Of a DNA stretch of 64,000 nucleotides, positions 35,301 to 43,829 are shown piece after piece; the stretch's first letter is position 1, and each line of letters opens with the position of its first letter. This DNA is from Edaphochlamys debaryana (Eukaryota; Chlorophyta; Chlorophyceae; Chlamydomonadales), in the NCBI GenBank assembly GCA_016858145.1, contig JAEHOE010000195.1, positions 62,001-126,000 of the forward strand, in the 5' to 3' direction. Made by a program: the position numbers and the translations under genes. The notes beneath the pieces were generated by a model, which ran no database searches, was not told where the DNA came from, and was given only the letters and a program-made list of their open reading frames with translations.

Positions 35301-38300
35301 GCGGTACAAACGGTTGATGTACGGCGCCGTCAACGCCACGGCGGCTTGGCAGCGAGTGCTTTTGCACCACGTACGGAAGTACGGCCTGCAGGACTGCGTG
35401 TACCTTTTTGTCGACGACGCCGCAGTAACCGGCCGTACGGCAGAGGAGCACGAGAAAAATCTCGCGCGGTTTCTCACGATGTTGGACGAGAGCAACATTA
35501 AGCTGCATCCCGACAAGACCGTGGTCGCGATGGACAAGATAGAGTTCCTGGGCCACATGGTGAGCGCTGACGGGCTCTGCCCGGTTCAGGCCAAGGTCGC
35601 TGCAATCCAAGCCATCCAGCCCCCTCGCTCGCTGACCGAGCTCCAAGCCCTGCTCGGCCTCTGCAACTACTATCGTTGTTACATTCCCCGCTTCGCCTGC
35701 ATCGCCAACCCGCTCTACGAGCTCACCAAGAAGGGCGTCGCGTGGGGTCCCGAGACCTGGCAGCCGCGCCACCAGGAGGCCTTGGACCAGCTCAAGGCCG
35801 AGTTCTCAACCAACGACCAGCTGCTCCGCAAGCCTGATCCTGCACACTGACTTTTCCAACGTAGGCATCAGCGCCGTCCTGGGCCAACTGGATGACGAGG
35901 GGCATGAGTACATGGTTGCCTGCATCTCGCGCTCACTCAACGTGCACGAGCGCAACTACACCTCCTACAAGGGTGAGATGCTGGCTGCCTGCTGGGCAAT
36001 GAAGATGCTGCGCCTGTACCTGATAGGGCCACGCTTCATCCTGGTCACCGACCACGCACCCCTGCTCTTGCTGATGGAGAACCAAAACCTAGTAGGGCAG
36101 TACGCTTGCTGGGCCCTCTTGATGCAAGAGTACGACTTTGATGTCGCCCATCGGCCAGGCCAGCTCCACTATAACGCTGACACCCTCAGCCGCTCGCCTC
36201 TGCCCTCGAGCGCTGACGGCTCCGGAGCCCGCATGGACGAGGACTCCGACGCCAAGCCGCCACCGCCTCGGCTCGTCCCGTACCCGACCGTCACGCCCTC
36301 GGCGCAACCCACGGCGCTCATGTCTGCAGTCCAAGTCCTGGCGCTGCGCGCCCGCGAGGAGTACTCCCTGCTGGCCACCGTCACGGGACAGGGCTCCGCT
36401 CTCGCTCCCTCCCCCGACGAGTGGCTCGCTGGCGGCAACGGTACGGCCTCTGACCCCGTCGAGCGTTTCGCCGATCCCGAGTGCACTGCGGCTCAGCTCC
36501 TGACCCGACAGGCCAACCTCACCACCAACCGCGTCGTGCGCGAGGCCCGAGACGCCCTCCGGGCAACCTCGCTCCTGCCGCCGCGCCCCCGCCGAGTTGC
36601 CGAGGGCCGCACCGCCTCTCTCGACACCAGCTTGCTCTCGCACCACTTCCTGGAGCACGCCTTCACGGAAGGGCTGGTAGTCGTGGAGTGCGGCACCTCA
36701 GCTGCCACGGGCCTCGAGGCTTGCCTCCGGGCGGGCTGGACCGTGCGCCGGTATCACACCCTGGGCGCGCCCGCGCAGGAGCATTCGCTGCTGCGCCGAC
36801 GCCTGGGCTGGCTCCGTGCCTCCTTTCCCCGACAGCTTCGCGGCTCCGCCGTTGAAAGCCCCTGGGCCGCGCTGCCGCCCGGCCCGCTCACCAACGACCA
36901 CCTCCTTGCTGCTTCCGCCAAGTCAGGGCAGCAGTGGTTGGTGCTCGGCAACCTAGACTCGACCCTGGCTCCGCCAGATAGAGTTCTAGAGCTCCTTGGC
37001 CGGCTCCAAGAGCTGCAACCCCGACTCCCGCCCGGCTTCCTGCTGGAGCGCGAGCCTCCAGCGTCTGCGGACACGCCCTTTGGGACCTGCCTTACGCTGG
37101 ACACAGCCGCCATGGGCAGGGCCCAGCACTCGCTGCGTGCCTTCTGCACCAACCTCGCGGCTCCCAAGCACCTGCGCAAGGTGGCAACATCTGGTGCTTG
37201 GAACCCCAGCAACCTCTCGGCAGCTGCAGCGGTACCCTCGCGCCGCCTGCCCCTCTGCGAGGCGCCCCTCGGCGAGCCCTACTCGGCCTGCGACGTGCCG
37301 GGCCGCCCTGTCACCGTCTTCCCGCCGGGCAACCTCGCCACGGTCCAGCTTGCCTCCACCGCCTCGGCCGTGCCTTTGCCCCTGCTGCCAGAGGAGATAG
37401 CCGCCCTGACCGGCCTGGAGCCCGCCTTGCTGCTGGAGCGGCGCAACGACGGCACCCTCGCCGTGCCCTCCGCCATCGACGCCCTGCAGCAGGGTCTGCA
37501 GACTCCAGCGGCTGCACGCCTCTTTCTCTGCGCACAAGCCCTTCAACGCGCTTTCGTCACCCCGCACCACATGGCTCGCATGCCACCTCAGCGGGCACCA
37601 CCGGCTGCCCCGCTGGGGGGGGGTAGGGATTTTGACACAGCGGCGCAGCCTGCAGCCCTGGTCACCGCCGCGCTGCAGCACCACCAATCCAACGAGCACT
37701 GGACTTCGGCCCTGGTCTCAGCCGTCGCCGACGCCCAGGAGTCCCGCTACTGCGACCCTTGGGAGGACAAGCAACTGCTCCACTACCTCGCCCAGGGCAC
37801 CTGCCCCGCTGGCATTGTCGGAGAAGCGGCTAGACGGGTAGCGCGTCGCGCCATCAACTACCGTTTCGATGACCGAAGCAACCGCCTGTACCGCCCCATG
37901 CCTAACAGCACCATGCGCGAGGTACCTCCACCTGAGCACCGCCAAGCCATCATCCAGGAGGCCCACCACCGCCTGGGGCACTGGGGAGCTCGCCGCACCC
38001 TGTGCCTGGTCCAGAACGGCTATTGGTGGCAAGGCATGTCCAGGGATGTCGAGTATGTGGTTCAGCGCTGCCCCCTGTGCGACCGCGCCAACACCGTCGT
38101 TAACGTCACTCCGCCCGAGCTGCACCCCCTGCCAATCCGCAGGCCCTTCTTCCGCTGGCACGTGGACCTGGCTGGGCCTCTCACTCGCACGAGCTCTGGC
38201 TAGAGTACGTCATGGTCTGCGTCGAGGCTTGGACCAAGCACGTGGAGATGATCCCGCTCCGCTCCAAGGGCTCTGAGGAGGTGGCCAACGCCTTCCTAGC

Positions 38301-41300
38301 CAACGTCCTAGCCCGCTTCTCGGCGCCCGCCGAAGTTGTGACCGACGGAGGCTCCGAGTTCCAAGGTGCCTTTGCCGCCCTGCTCGAGCAATGCTTCATC
38401 GACCATCGGCACACGTCGCCCAACCACCCGCAGGCCAACGGCGCTGCGGAAAGGGTCGTGCAGGTCTGCAAACGCTCCCTGCGCAAGTACTGCACTCAGT
38501 ACGCCTCCGCCGAGCGCTGGGACGAGTACCTGCCTTGGGTCCTGATGGGCTACCGCTGCTCCCCTCAGAAGTCCACTGGCAAGTCCCCGTTTGAGCTCAT
38601 GTACGGCGCACCGCCTGCTGTGCCCCTCGGCGCCGCCGAGCTGTGGGCAGAGGCGATCGACCCTGATGCCGATCCGCAACGGGCCGACCAACTTGTCATG
38701 CTGCGCTCGCACAACGTGCAACAGGCCGCGCCTTTCAACGGCCAGAACCTGCTAACGGCGCAGTGGCGAGACCGCCACAACTACGCCCGCGTGCGAGCGG
38801 GCGGCTACAAGCCCCGCTTTACCAAATTCAACGTAGGTGACTACGTCTACGTCATCCTACGCAACCAGAACAACACGCTCCAACTGCCCGTCCGCGACAC
38901 CGTGCTCCGCATTGTGGCCGTGAGCCCAGAGGGAGTGGCCGAGCTGATGGGCCGCGACGGCACCATCCGCAAGGAGCATGTGAGCAACCTTGCTCCCTGC
39001 CAACTCCAAGACCTGGACCCAATCGTCAATCCCCGCATTGCAGTGCCGCCGCTGGACCTGCCCTGCGAGATCTGTGCCTTCCCAGGCGACGAGTCCAAGA
39101 TGGTCATGTGCGACGGGTGCGGCACCGGCTGGCACCTGTACTGCCTTCGACCCCTGCTCCAGCGCGTGCCCCGCGGCACCTGGACTTGCCCCGACTGCCA
39201 TGCCCGTGGCGTGACACCGGCGACAATTGATCAGCTGCCTGCCCCCGTACCGCGCGAGGCACCGCAACCGCAGATCTTCCCCTCCGCTCAAGCGTGCCGC
39301 CGGCTCGACGACGCCAAGGCGCTGGAGGGCATTCCCTGCTCCCGCAAGGTCCGAGACCCCGCGACCAACACCTTCGTGAACCGTAGGGGCACCCTGCACT
39401 ACAAGTCGGACGAACCACATTCTCGCCCCATTGAGGCGCGCTACACTGACGGCACCGTGGAGCGCCTGACTCTGCGAGCAGCCAAAGCGTGCGCTCAACC
39501 GTCCGCCACGGCCCTCGTCACGGCAGCGGGGGCTCCGCCCTCAGTCCTGCCCGACGCCTGGGACCTGTCCTCGCCAAGCGCCCGAGCCGCTGCGCTGCTG
39601 CAGCTACGCTCCGTGCCCGGGCTGGCCTCCAGCCTGCCTGAGTCCTTGCCCACGGGTCCGCACCCTGCGCCCGCTGAGGAGGCGCTCAACTTGCTGCTGG
39701 ACCACGTGGACGCGAGCCGATCGCCCGTCGTTCTGGACCCGTGCGCCGGCGACGAGACCCTAGCCGACGCGCTCCGCGCGAGAGGCTACTCCGTCTGCGC
39801 CAACGGGGGCCGGGCCACCGAGGCCCCAGGCTGGCCCCGCTTGGATCCCCTGCAACCTGGGACCTACCGCCGCCTCGCCACGCCCGGCGAGTCCTGGCTC
39901 ATCATCTCTGCTCCGCACCCGGAGCTTCTGCCCTTCTGGCTGCCCCTGGCCGTCGCCATGGTGCCGCTAGTCGTGGCCTTCATCCCACGGCGCATGCTCA
40001 CGGCCCCGCCGGACGCATGGGCCGCCCTGCTCAACACCTTCACGGAGGACGAGCGGCTGGCCATCATCACTGGAGACACCTGTGGATACGTCAACGGAAA
40101 GCCTGGAGCTTGGCTGTTAGTGTTCCGGGATGCGACCATGAGGGCGCAGCTGATGAGGGGCATCGGGAAGGGACGCGCTGGGCACTGGGTGCATGCGTAG
40201 ATAGGGTGGTGAACCTAGGGAGATGAGTTCTGCTGGCTGTAGCCTGGTGAGAGCACTTAGCGAGCATGGGGGAGGATTGAGGCTTCTCTGCCGGAGGGAA
40301 CTGTTGTGCACAGCTTGAGCAAACTGCTTCTGACTTAGCGTGTGGCTTCGAGGCCGTCTGACTTCGCGTTTTTGGCTCTAGAGTCGCCAAGGGGGGGAGT
40401 TCGGTCAGCCGGCTGCACTTTGCCGTAGCCCATAGTGTGTCCTGACATACCCTCTTAGTTTCTGTGAACCGCTAAGCTACCACTGAGGCACCACTGATGT
40501 ATCACAACTCCGCTGCGCTGCTGGTCGCCCTTCTCTGGCACCCAGGGTCCAAATCAAGGCTTGTGCGCAGGCACAGGTGCGCTAGCATGCCATACTCACG
40601 AGCATGCAGCAGGGGTTCTGTTTCTTGTCAATTAGATCTATTAATGGCCTCCCGCCCTGCTAATCTTTGTCCGTCTTCCAGTCCCAACCGCCCTCTGCCC
40701 ATTGTGCTTTCGGCGGTGTGCAGGGGACCGGCTGCGATGTGAGATAGAATATGGATGGACATAACCCAATACAAGGGTGCAAGCAGCAGGCACCTAGTTG
40801 GGGTTGAAGGGATTGATCTACCAACACGCTCTCTCTCTCCCCACTAGGCATGATGTTCCTCCTGAGGGCTGCAGCAAGCCTGAAACGCGTGTTCGTGGCA
40901 AGATGGCACAACACCAGCCCGCCCTACCAGTTAACAGATCTCCTGGTTCCTGCAGAGATTGTACGTCCGCCGGAAAGCACTTGCTTTTGTCTACGGATGG
41001 GATCTCCACATGTAGATTGCCCTGCTGCCCATCGTCGTTACCTCGTAGGACTGGCGCCCAGACGGTCTGCCACCGGACATCCTGGCGAAGTGAGTGCTGG
41101 GCGGCGGGAGTAGAAGTGCTGTGAATTTATTAGTGTGTGCGGACACGCCCAAGCTCGATTGCTCGCCCCGTTACTGGAACTGACGATCCTGCTCGACTTT
41201 CCTTGATGACTGACGAAGGATTGGCAAGGAGAACAACGTCATTCAAAACTTTGAGGGTTTTGTCAACGCCCTAAGTTCAGGACAGTACGTTGACGCTAAT

Positions 41301-43829
41301 GGTGAGGGCAACGGAGATGGGGAGAGGGGACGGGAGTGAATAGGCACCATTGCTAACCCTACCTCCGTCACATCTGCCGCTTCCTAGGCACAAATCTAGC
41401 GGACGCCGAAGTGGTCCACTCGACCACAATGTGGTGCGCAAGGGGCGGGAGTTGGAGTAGTCCTCGGTGTTTACAATGAAGGACCCCCCTGGGGTCACAG
41501 CGCTGAACGCTGGGGCCAAGCGACCCACCTCACGGGCTTGCCCCCTGCAAGCCAGAACGCAAGTCCCTGTCATAACTTGCACTGACCACACTCAGGTCCC
41601 ACCTTAGTCCTTGGCACGCAATGACCATGCTCAGCGTGTATCGATGGCCCCTCCTCGGCCGCGCCTCCTACCAGTAACCGTTCACCGTTCATCATGTGCT
41701 CACACTGTTGGCCGTACACCTCTCGATCCTGGCTCTCCCGACCCCACATTCACTCCCACCCTGCGGCTCCCTCCCGTTTGTTATGCGCCGCAGAGGACTA
41801 TGTCCCCTTTCCGCAAGGTGCACATCCCATCAAACGCCACGTGTAGCTCACCCGGTCCCCGCCCCTGCCCTGCGGCTCCCTCCCGTTTGTTATGCGCCGC
41901 CGGGCGAAACCCCCCCCCCCCGCGGCTCCCTCCCGTTTGTTATGCGCCGCAGGGTGTGCCCCGCCTCCATCAAGGGGCGTCCGGGCCTGCATACTGCACT
42001 GATCCGTTGGAGTAGTGCATGCAGCCCACATGCTGCGCAGCAAAGCGAGCGGAGAGCGAGCGTCCCATCCAGCAGCCCGGCCAATCGATGAGTCACCAGC
42101 TGCTTCACGCCTGTTCTGCCTTGTCGTCAGGCCGTACTCAATTGTGGACAGAAACATCTTAAAACTTTAGCAAGGCCCAGGACGAGCACTTCCTACACCT
42201 CAAGCAAAACGGCGTGAGTTGGCGCATGCACCGCAGGATAGATCTTGCTGCAGAAGCACCGGGGCCTGGTGCTCGCTGGCGCTGCTAATGACCAGTAACC
42301 GTCCGTACTCCTACCTCCCGGCCGCGCCCCAACAGTTTCACCTTCTGGGCCCAATGGGAGGCGTTCCTGCCCCTCGTCAAGACCATCCAGACGTGGTTAA
42401 GAGGTGGCTCGACGCGTTCCAGTGGTATTTAGAGGTACAGGCATGTTGGTAAGGACCGCAGGACGATATCGCTCTGCAATGACACAGAAGAGATCTCAGA
42501 AATGACGTCATGGCTGACACTCTTACAGGTTTCACATGGCCTTCAAGCCGGCTCCTGCCGTGGTCGAACGCACTGACAAGTACCTGAGCTCCGTTTATGG
42601 GACTGGCAGTTGAACTCGCAAGGAGTTCGTGGCTTGGCATTGGAGGACAGGTATGAAGCATGCCGGCCCTACCTTGTGTGCGCGGGATGCGCGTCGCCGC
42701 TGGTGCCAATGAGGTTGGTTAGTGTGCGTTCGATGATGTGCGTCCACACGCACGCATGCAGAAGGCCAGAATGGGGAAAGGGGTGTGATCCGGGCGGAGA
42801 ACACGAACGCGTTCAGGCCACGAATGCAGCAGGCAAGTCTGACTTAATCTTTCCACCCCTTGTGCTAAGTTCTTGAAACCTCTGGGGCCTCCGGACCGGA
42901 TCCTTCTTAGCAATGCGCGCTCCTCTTCTCATCATCACTCCCTGCCCTGATCTGGGACTGCAGCTCATGTCCTGGTAGGCGTGGGGGTCTGGCAAGATGC
43001 CTTACAGGCATTCGCCCTCATTGTGCAGCCCTTGTATGCGACGTTTCGAGTACGGTTACGCCGCTCACATACTAACTCATATAAGCCGCCTGGGTGCGCC
43101 TGGGGAAGCTCGACTCCCCACGTAGCGCGAGCCCTCGTCTCCCGTTTCCCCTGACCCCTACCTGCCCTGCCTGAACCCCGTCCCTCCACAGCTCATGGCA
43201 CCTCGACGCCCGCACTCCTGGTCACGGACCTCAACCCCATGCGCGACTGGATCCGGGCCGGCCACATGGGCTCCACACGAACTACGCTTGACTCCAGTGC
43301 GCAGCACATTGGTAGGAAGGCCTGGGGCGCTTGTATTATAGCTAGGAAGCGGGATCTCTGCACCCGACCTTTGAACGCTTGATTCCAGTGCAATTGACAC
43401 CCACCCACGGCACCCCCTGATGGCATACACGGTATGGGCACACTCTTGGGCACACTCTTGGGCAGACGTTGGAGAGGGCCGCTTCGATCACTACCTGGTG
43501 CGTACGGGTGGGCTCACGGTGGTTCCTTCATGTCAAGTGGCTGCATGCCCGCGCCATGACCATCAGTTATGGCCCCCTTGTTAACGAGAGGGTTGGTGCA
43601 TCATCTAGCCGTCGCAACCCGCACCACCGCCGTTTGTTGTCGCTTCCTCCATCCTCCGCAGGACGTCTTCGCGGACGCCTTGGCCCTCAGCCGCGCTTCG
43701 TGCGTGCTGGTCAGCCAGAGCGGCTTCAGTAACGTGGCCCTCATGATGAGCCGGAAACCGTTGTGCTTTGAACACATGGACGAGTGTCTGCGGAGGAAAG
43801 TTGACTGGTACAAAGGCATTGAGGTTTAG
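26351..43829 (+). CDS. Secreted fucosyltransferase-like protein, retroelement in intron 1
   Basis: Eleven exons join in phase to 370 residues: 26351..26663, 40682..40738, 40848..40960, 41049..41089, 41219..41301, 41388..41433, 42336..42395, 42529..42608, 43192..43311, 43466..43497, 43662..43829. A signal peptide is clear from the second in-frame Met region (MRVVTLFTFLALATSVRA). The blocks KYFIYY, CAGDRLRCMMFLLRAAASL, KRVFVARW, LLVPAEIDW, ALLVTDLNPMRDWI, HIDVGEGRFDHYL and DALALSRASCVLVSQSGFSN follow the order of O-fucosyltransferase/NodZ-like folds (GDRL near the start, S-x-SGFS near the end). The likely role is glycosylation in the secretory pathway; donor and acceptor are unknown. The exon at 42529 uses a weak donor (A|GTTGAA), needed to avoid an in-frame TGA. 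Intron 1, about 14 kb, contains the retroelement. Confidence 0.55.
27165..27188 (+). other. Perfect 10-bp hairpin in the retroelement leader
   Basis: GCTTCCGACT (27165-27174), loop GGCA, AGTCGGAAGC (27179-27188). It lies 280 nt before the gag ATG. Possible roles are an RNA structure in the leader, such as a packaging or dimerisation element; this is inference. Confidence 0.6.
27469..32760 (+). CDS. gag: Retroelement Gag-like protein (1763 residues)
   Basis: The start ATG follows TTGCAAA and gives MAPKESSRKSKQQT. The frame is also open upstream, so this start is chosen as the first good Met. A Pro/Ala-rich N-terminal quarter leads to a capsid-like helical region (about residues 245-500: SFDAKPTSLPAFLQSARLF, DACEYLLEALAKKFG, RVRTKRWLRAVMESHW). 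A CCHC zinc knuckle, CSFCNAKHHSVDFC, sits at about residues 576-589. A (GY)n/Pro-rich linker follows (about 685-780), then an unrecognised globular part (about 890-1190), an Arg/Ser/Asp-Arg-rich RS-like segment (about 1270-1340), and a Cys-containing region starting CTLCNC (about 1345). The usual Gag is 300-600 residues. It ends with TGA, after which the same frame continues into pol. Confidence 0.85.
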   Translation: MAPKESSRKSKQQTASGADRRGPAAAPLPIPQLTPVSTTASRAAARELRRQEEQEANLPIDRLAALLNARNAGTPIRSAPASPTRGRGLADPRAATTALRGNPLFEQDPTGSAGAGPSSSGGSGPSGSNSGGHAAGASSGLGPARVPSPPAPQPSAAGALPALAEELGHRLPAPPDAPGEPQDLGPGPAPADQAQPPQPAAAGALDLAPAEEGDGEQPPPAPAPPAPAPAAQLAPRAPPRRSEDEDMGDRNCPSFDAKPTSLPAFLQSARLFVKQWAMSDRGDNKALIAELILAGMAGGLTKDGGNNLNLVVQGWCATEGAEALAEHKDQWTLLHAGNANPPEYKGQAKLPDLKLDACEYLLEALAKKFGREDPTSKKSYDTFGVEPLEDPMTAGARFLSIVRPISEASISRRVRTKRWLRAVMESHWVKASFMNDTIKVSYLGKEDSDPTAWDLAKAIVRCHEIYSAFRIKQEVANSKVKDPKKVKAFATSAGPVSESASAPGVGSADIARLSSQIERMANSVSALATHSGRQDNGRGYGGQAGGRQQQQQSSGGSKPRWPKAEPGPATGSTGDCSFCNAKHHSVDFCTANAKAGNLTALPGHPKSVNMDNAWAELVHKKPEYAALLSAPRQQQPQGDHPRRQEYAKPKDNNRGKGNPQHAAYAAEASPHLQSQAPPAALHYGQGPASYGYGYGYSTPPPSSYGHGYGYGQGPQAPPAGAFASSASFRAPAAPPPGVPPPPSWPMGYGAPPFSHPPPSSYAPSSASALHTDVLSVAQHPYNSSFVTYVEYGTPGAALATSASVSQLGGGMSACNSVGSFASKETGPTVSPTGPPTPIQGQTVWPPQASLAAAFNTTKEPMPASFRQLPPGPLPSSMRLPPVEQVSFSHMKDGSSNVRFGPMAPGKTAAALEILGKMMAELLDLLKTPEVAPKASALACSSTAATAGSKMEEIKQYLKSELAGSLHYVDNSDPKRGAGLLKADGTLIFPPGIGPDTMCNTVGLMIQSLYESLGVKLEPCNAGVKSLRQSSRPLGIARVWNVITPGTASELRVCGDFLAVPDDWAAGLFTMLWGGPLFHQCGMLYDYYPRPHLRFRSGLHQGDETINGHVALVPAPPELEKVAASLRACCATALLPSEPSPPPVDKAKAQLKTVSVHIPTMRFDPSDGARPLTSSLGLSDRRIRIWDWSPTDGASVAFATSVDSAEEVVEEEMLVYKDEELAEADARGELPGPQLEEVGLHHAQALTSAASAPPKGGPKVQTLATHDQPRRPASSRDEGRQSSRGRSRSRDRGAESRGRDHERERSGDRQPRRSGSGGAGGRRPSGSPQRSRSRSPGTPGWLSGSRRPCTLCNCLREATKLQAYRDLAIFPGHENYRGAGPRLGHPLRYPPWSRHSQDYCLLHALLGGPTLLRWTPELQDSLGSLGIKGFFQPINEIDLQPWPEDLPVLPLAGAYDRGDKQLRRECRWTEEVLARMGPDLDHPNVSVYRQSERHVHSSTYFIGAYIDWCRRLRDWLAFKGQAIGWREQRPLPAPQPAPPPPRKEHSRPSGAPSAAAAGPSTSTAPQRDAAAAGPSGGAQVRNREALEAGAQALPAVPLPKRQATATPATQAPPAAPEAAASADQDPRPARAELAPKAPELTATLVSRHPYLPPPLPVSTVHKALVPPQPAEQPGSDPQALPASQQAYMWRRALAILVRDVIFGEGSAETYQRYAEREAAVARPRPLPPVCFLASACYHGSSLTDDITPMDRNDLCTGLLFGDNE
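32761..35850 (+). pseudogene. pol: Retroelement Pol, part 1: protease-like and reverse transcriptase
   Basis: The frame continues directly from gag after TGA; the first Met is at 32845. A retropepsin-like region (about 32800-33180) has SVDMGLTGASCLM where the active site D-T-G would be and ends with VFGRPFLSLL, matching the (I/L)-x-G-R-x-F-L flap-end motif. A long acidic linker follows, with one hydrophobic segment (FTFAIVMLVFLGCWRL, about 34320-34370). RT begins near 34780. It shows CADARRINAAS, FITKCDCRAAFNQLPL, YKRLMYGAVNATAAWQ, the catalytic VYLFVDDAAVTG (about 35400), LHPDKTVV and VEFLGH-like IEFLGHMVSADG, then the connection LTELQALLGLCNYYRCYI. The frame stops at 35850, just where RNase H begins in the next frame. 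Confidence 0.85.
35834..38203 (+). pseudogene. pol: Retroelement Pol, part 2: RNase H, C5-methyltransferase-like segment, integrase N half
   Basis: RNase H reads LILHTDFSNVGISAVLGQ, NYTSYKGEMLAACWAMKM, LVTDHAPLLLL and HRPGQLHYNADTLSR, keeping the D-E-D-D set. From about 36640 to 37450 lies an extra segment whose motifs come in C5-DNA-methyltransferase order: VVVECGTSAATGLEACLRAG (SAM motif I, like DGIATGL), WLVLGNL where the Pro-Cys motif IV should be, GFLLERE (motif VI, like ENV), HSLRAFCTNL (motif VIII, like R-x-R-x-F-x-x-N-L), and LLPEEIAALTGL (late motif, like EExxxLxGF). The catalytic Pro-Cys is missing. The integrase zinc domain follows (HHRLGHWG...CPLCDRAN, about 37960-38095) and the first catalytic Asp (WHVDLAGPL). 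The frame ends at TAG 38203; the integrase resumes one frame away. Confidence 0.78.
38188..40200 (+). pseudogene. pol: Retroelement Pol, part 3: integrase core, PHD finger, methyltransferase-like C-terminus
   Basis: The integrase continues as HELWLEYVMVCVEAW, with the second Asp in VVTDGGSEFQG and the Glu in NHPQANGAAERVV, completing DDE. A PHD finger follows at about 39064-39200 (CEIC, MVMCDGCGTGWHLYC, WTCPDC; C4HC3 spacing). A short strand-rich piece (IEARYTDGTVERLTLR) resembles a Tudor-type fold. The last 180 residues hold SPVVLDPCAGDETLADALRA (a SAM-binding motif I), then WLIISAPHPELLPFW at the place where amino-methyltransferases carry (N/D/S)PP(Y/F/W), and GAWLLVFRD at the end. The altered SAPH suggests this copy is inactive. 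PHD fingers usually read histone H3 tails, so this one could guide integration; that is inference. Confidence 0.78.
40389..40399 (+). promoter_or_regulatory. Candidate polypurine tract of the retroelement
   Basis: AAGGGGGGGAG, 189 nt past the pol stop, is where a plus-strand primer would be expected. The sequence right after it (TTCGGTCAGC) does not start with TG and has no match in the 5' leader that I could see. Confidence 0.3.
41761..41951 (+). repeat. Three dispersed copies of a 31-32-bp unit
   Basis: CTGCGGCTCCCTCCCGTTTG followed by TTATGCGCCGC occurs at 41761-41792, 41870-41901 and 41921-41951, almost identical. All lie in the 0.9-kb intron between exons 6 and 7 of the fucosyltransferase-like gene. 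Function unknown. Confidence 0.85.

Larger units (their letters stand above)
27165..40399 (+). mobile_element. Ty3/gypsy-type retroelement with PHD finger and methyltransferase-like modules
   Basis: Order along the plus strand: leader with a hairpin; gag (27469-32760); in-frame TGA; pol with protease, RT, RNase H, a C5-methyltransferase-like segment, HHCC/DDE integrase, PHD finger, a Tudor-like strand and a C-terminal methyltransferase-like domain, ending at 40200; then a purine-rich AAGGGGGGGAG at 40389. RT before RNase H before integrase is the Ty3/gypsy order. Two single-base frame changes (about 35840 and 38190) and altered catalytic motifs mark a decayed copy. I could not match any LTR pair between 26664-27468 and 40201-40681, so the outer ends are undefined and the given limits are only the recognisable core. 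It lies in the sense orientation inside intron 1 of the host gene. Confidence 0.88.

Noticed and set aside
35834..35912. Programmed +1 frameshift between RT and RNase H
   Set aside because: Ty3-type shifts occur between Gag and Pol; a shift inside Pol with a compensating one later fits mutation better.
40389..40681. 3' LTR starting after the purine tract
   Set aside because: No TG start and no matching copy found in the 5' leader, so it cannot be called.
41761..41951. CRISPR-like array
   Set aside because: Only three units with unequal spacers in a eukaryotic intron; no array structure or cas genes.
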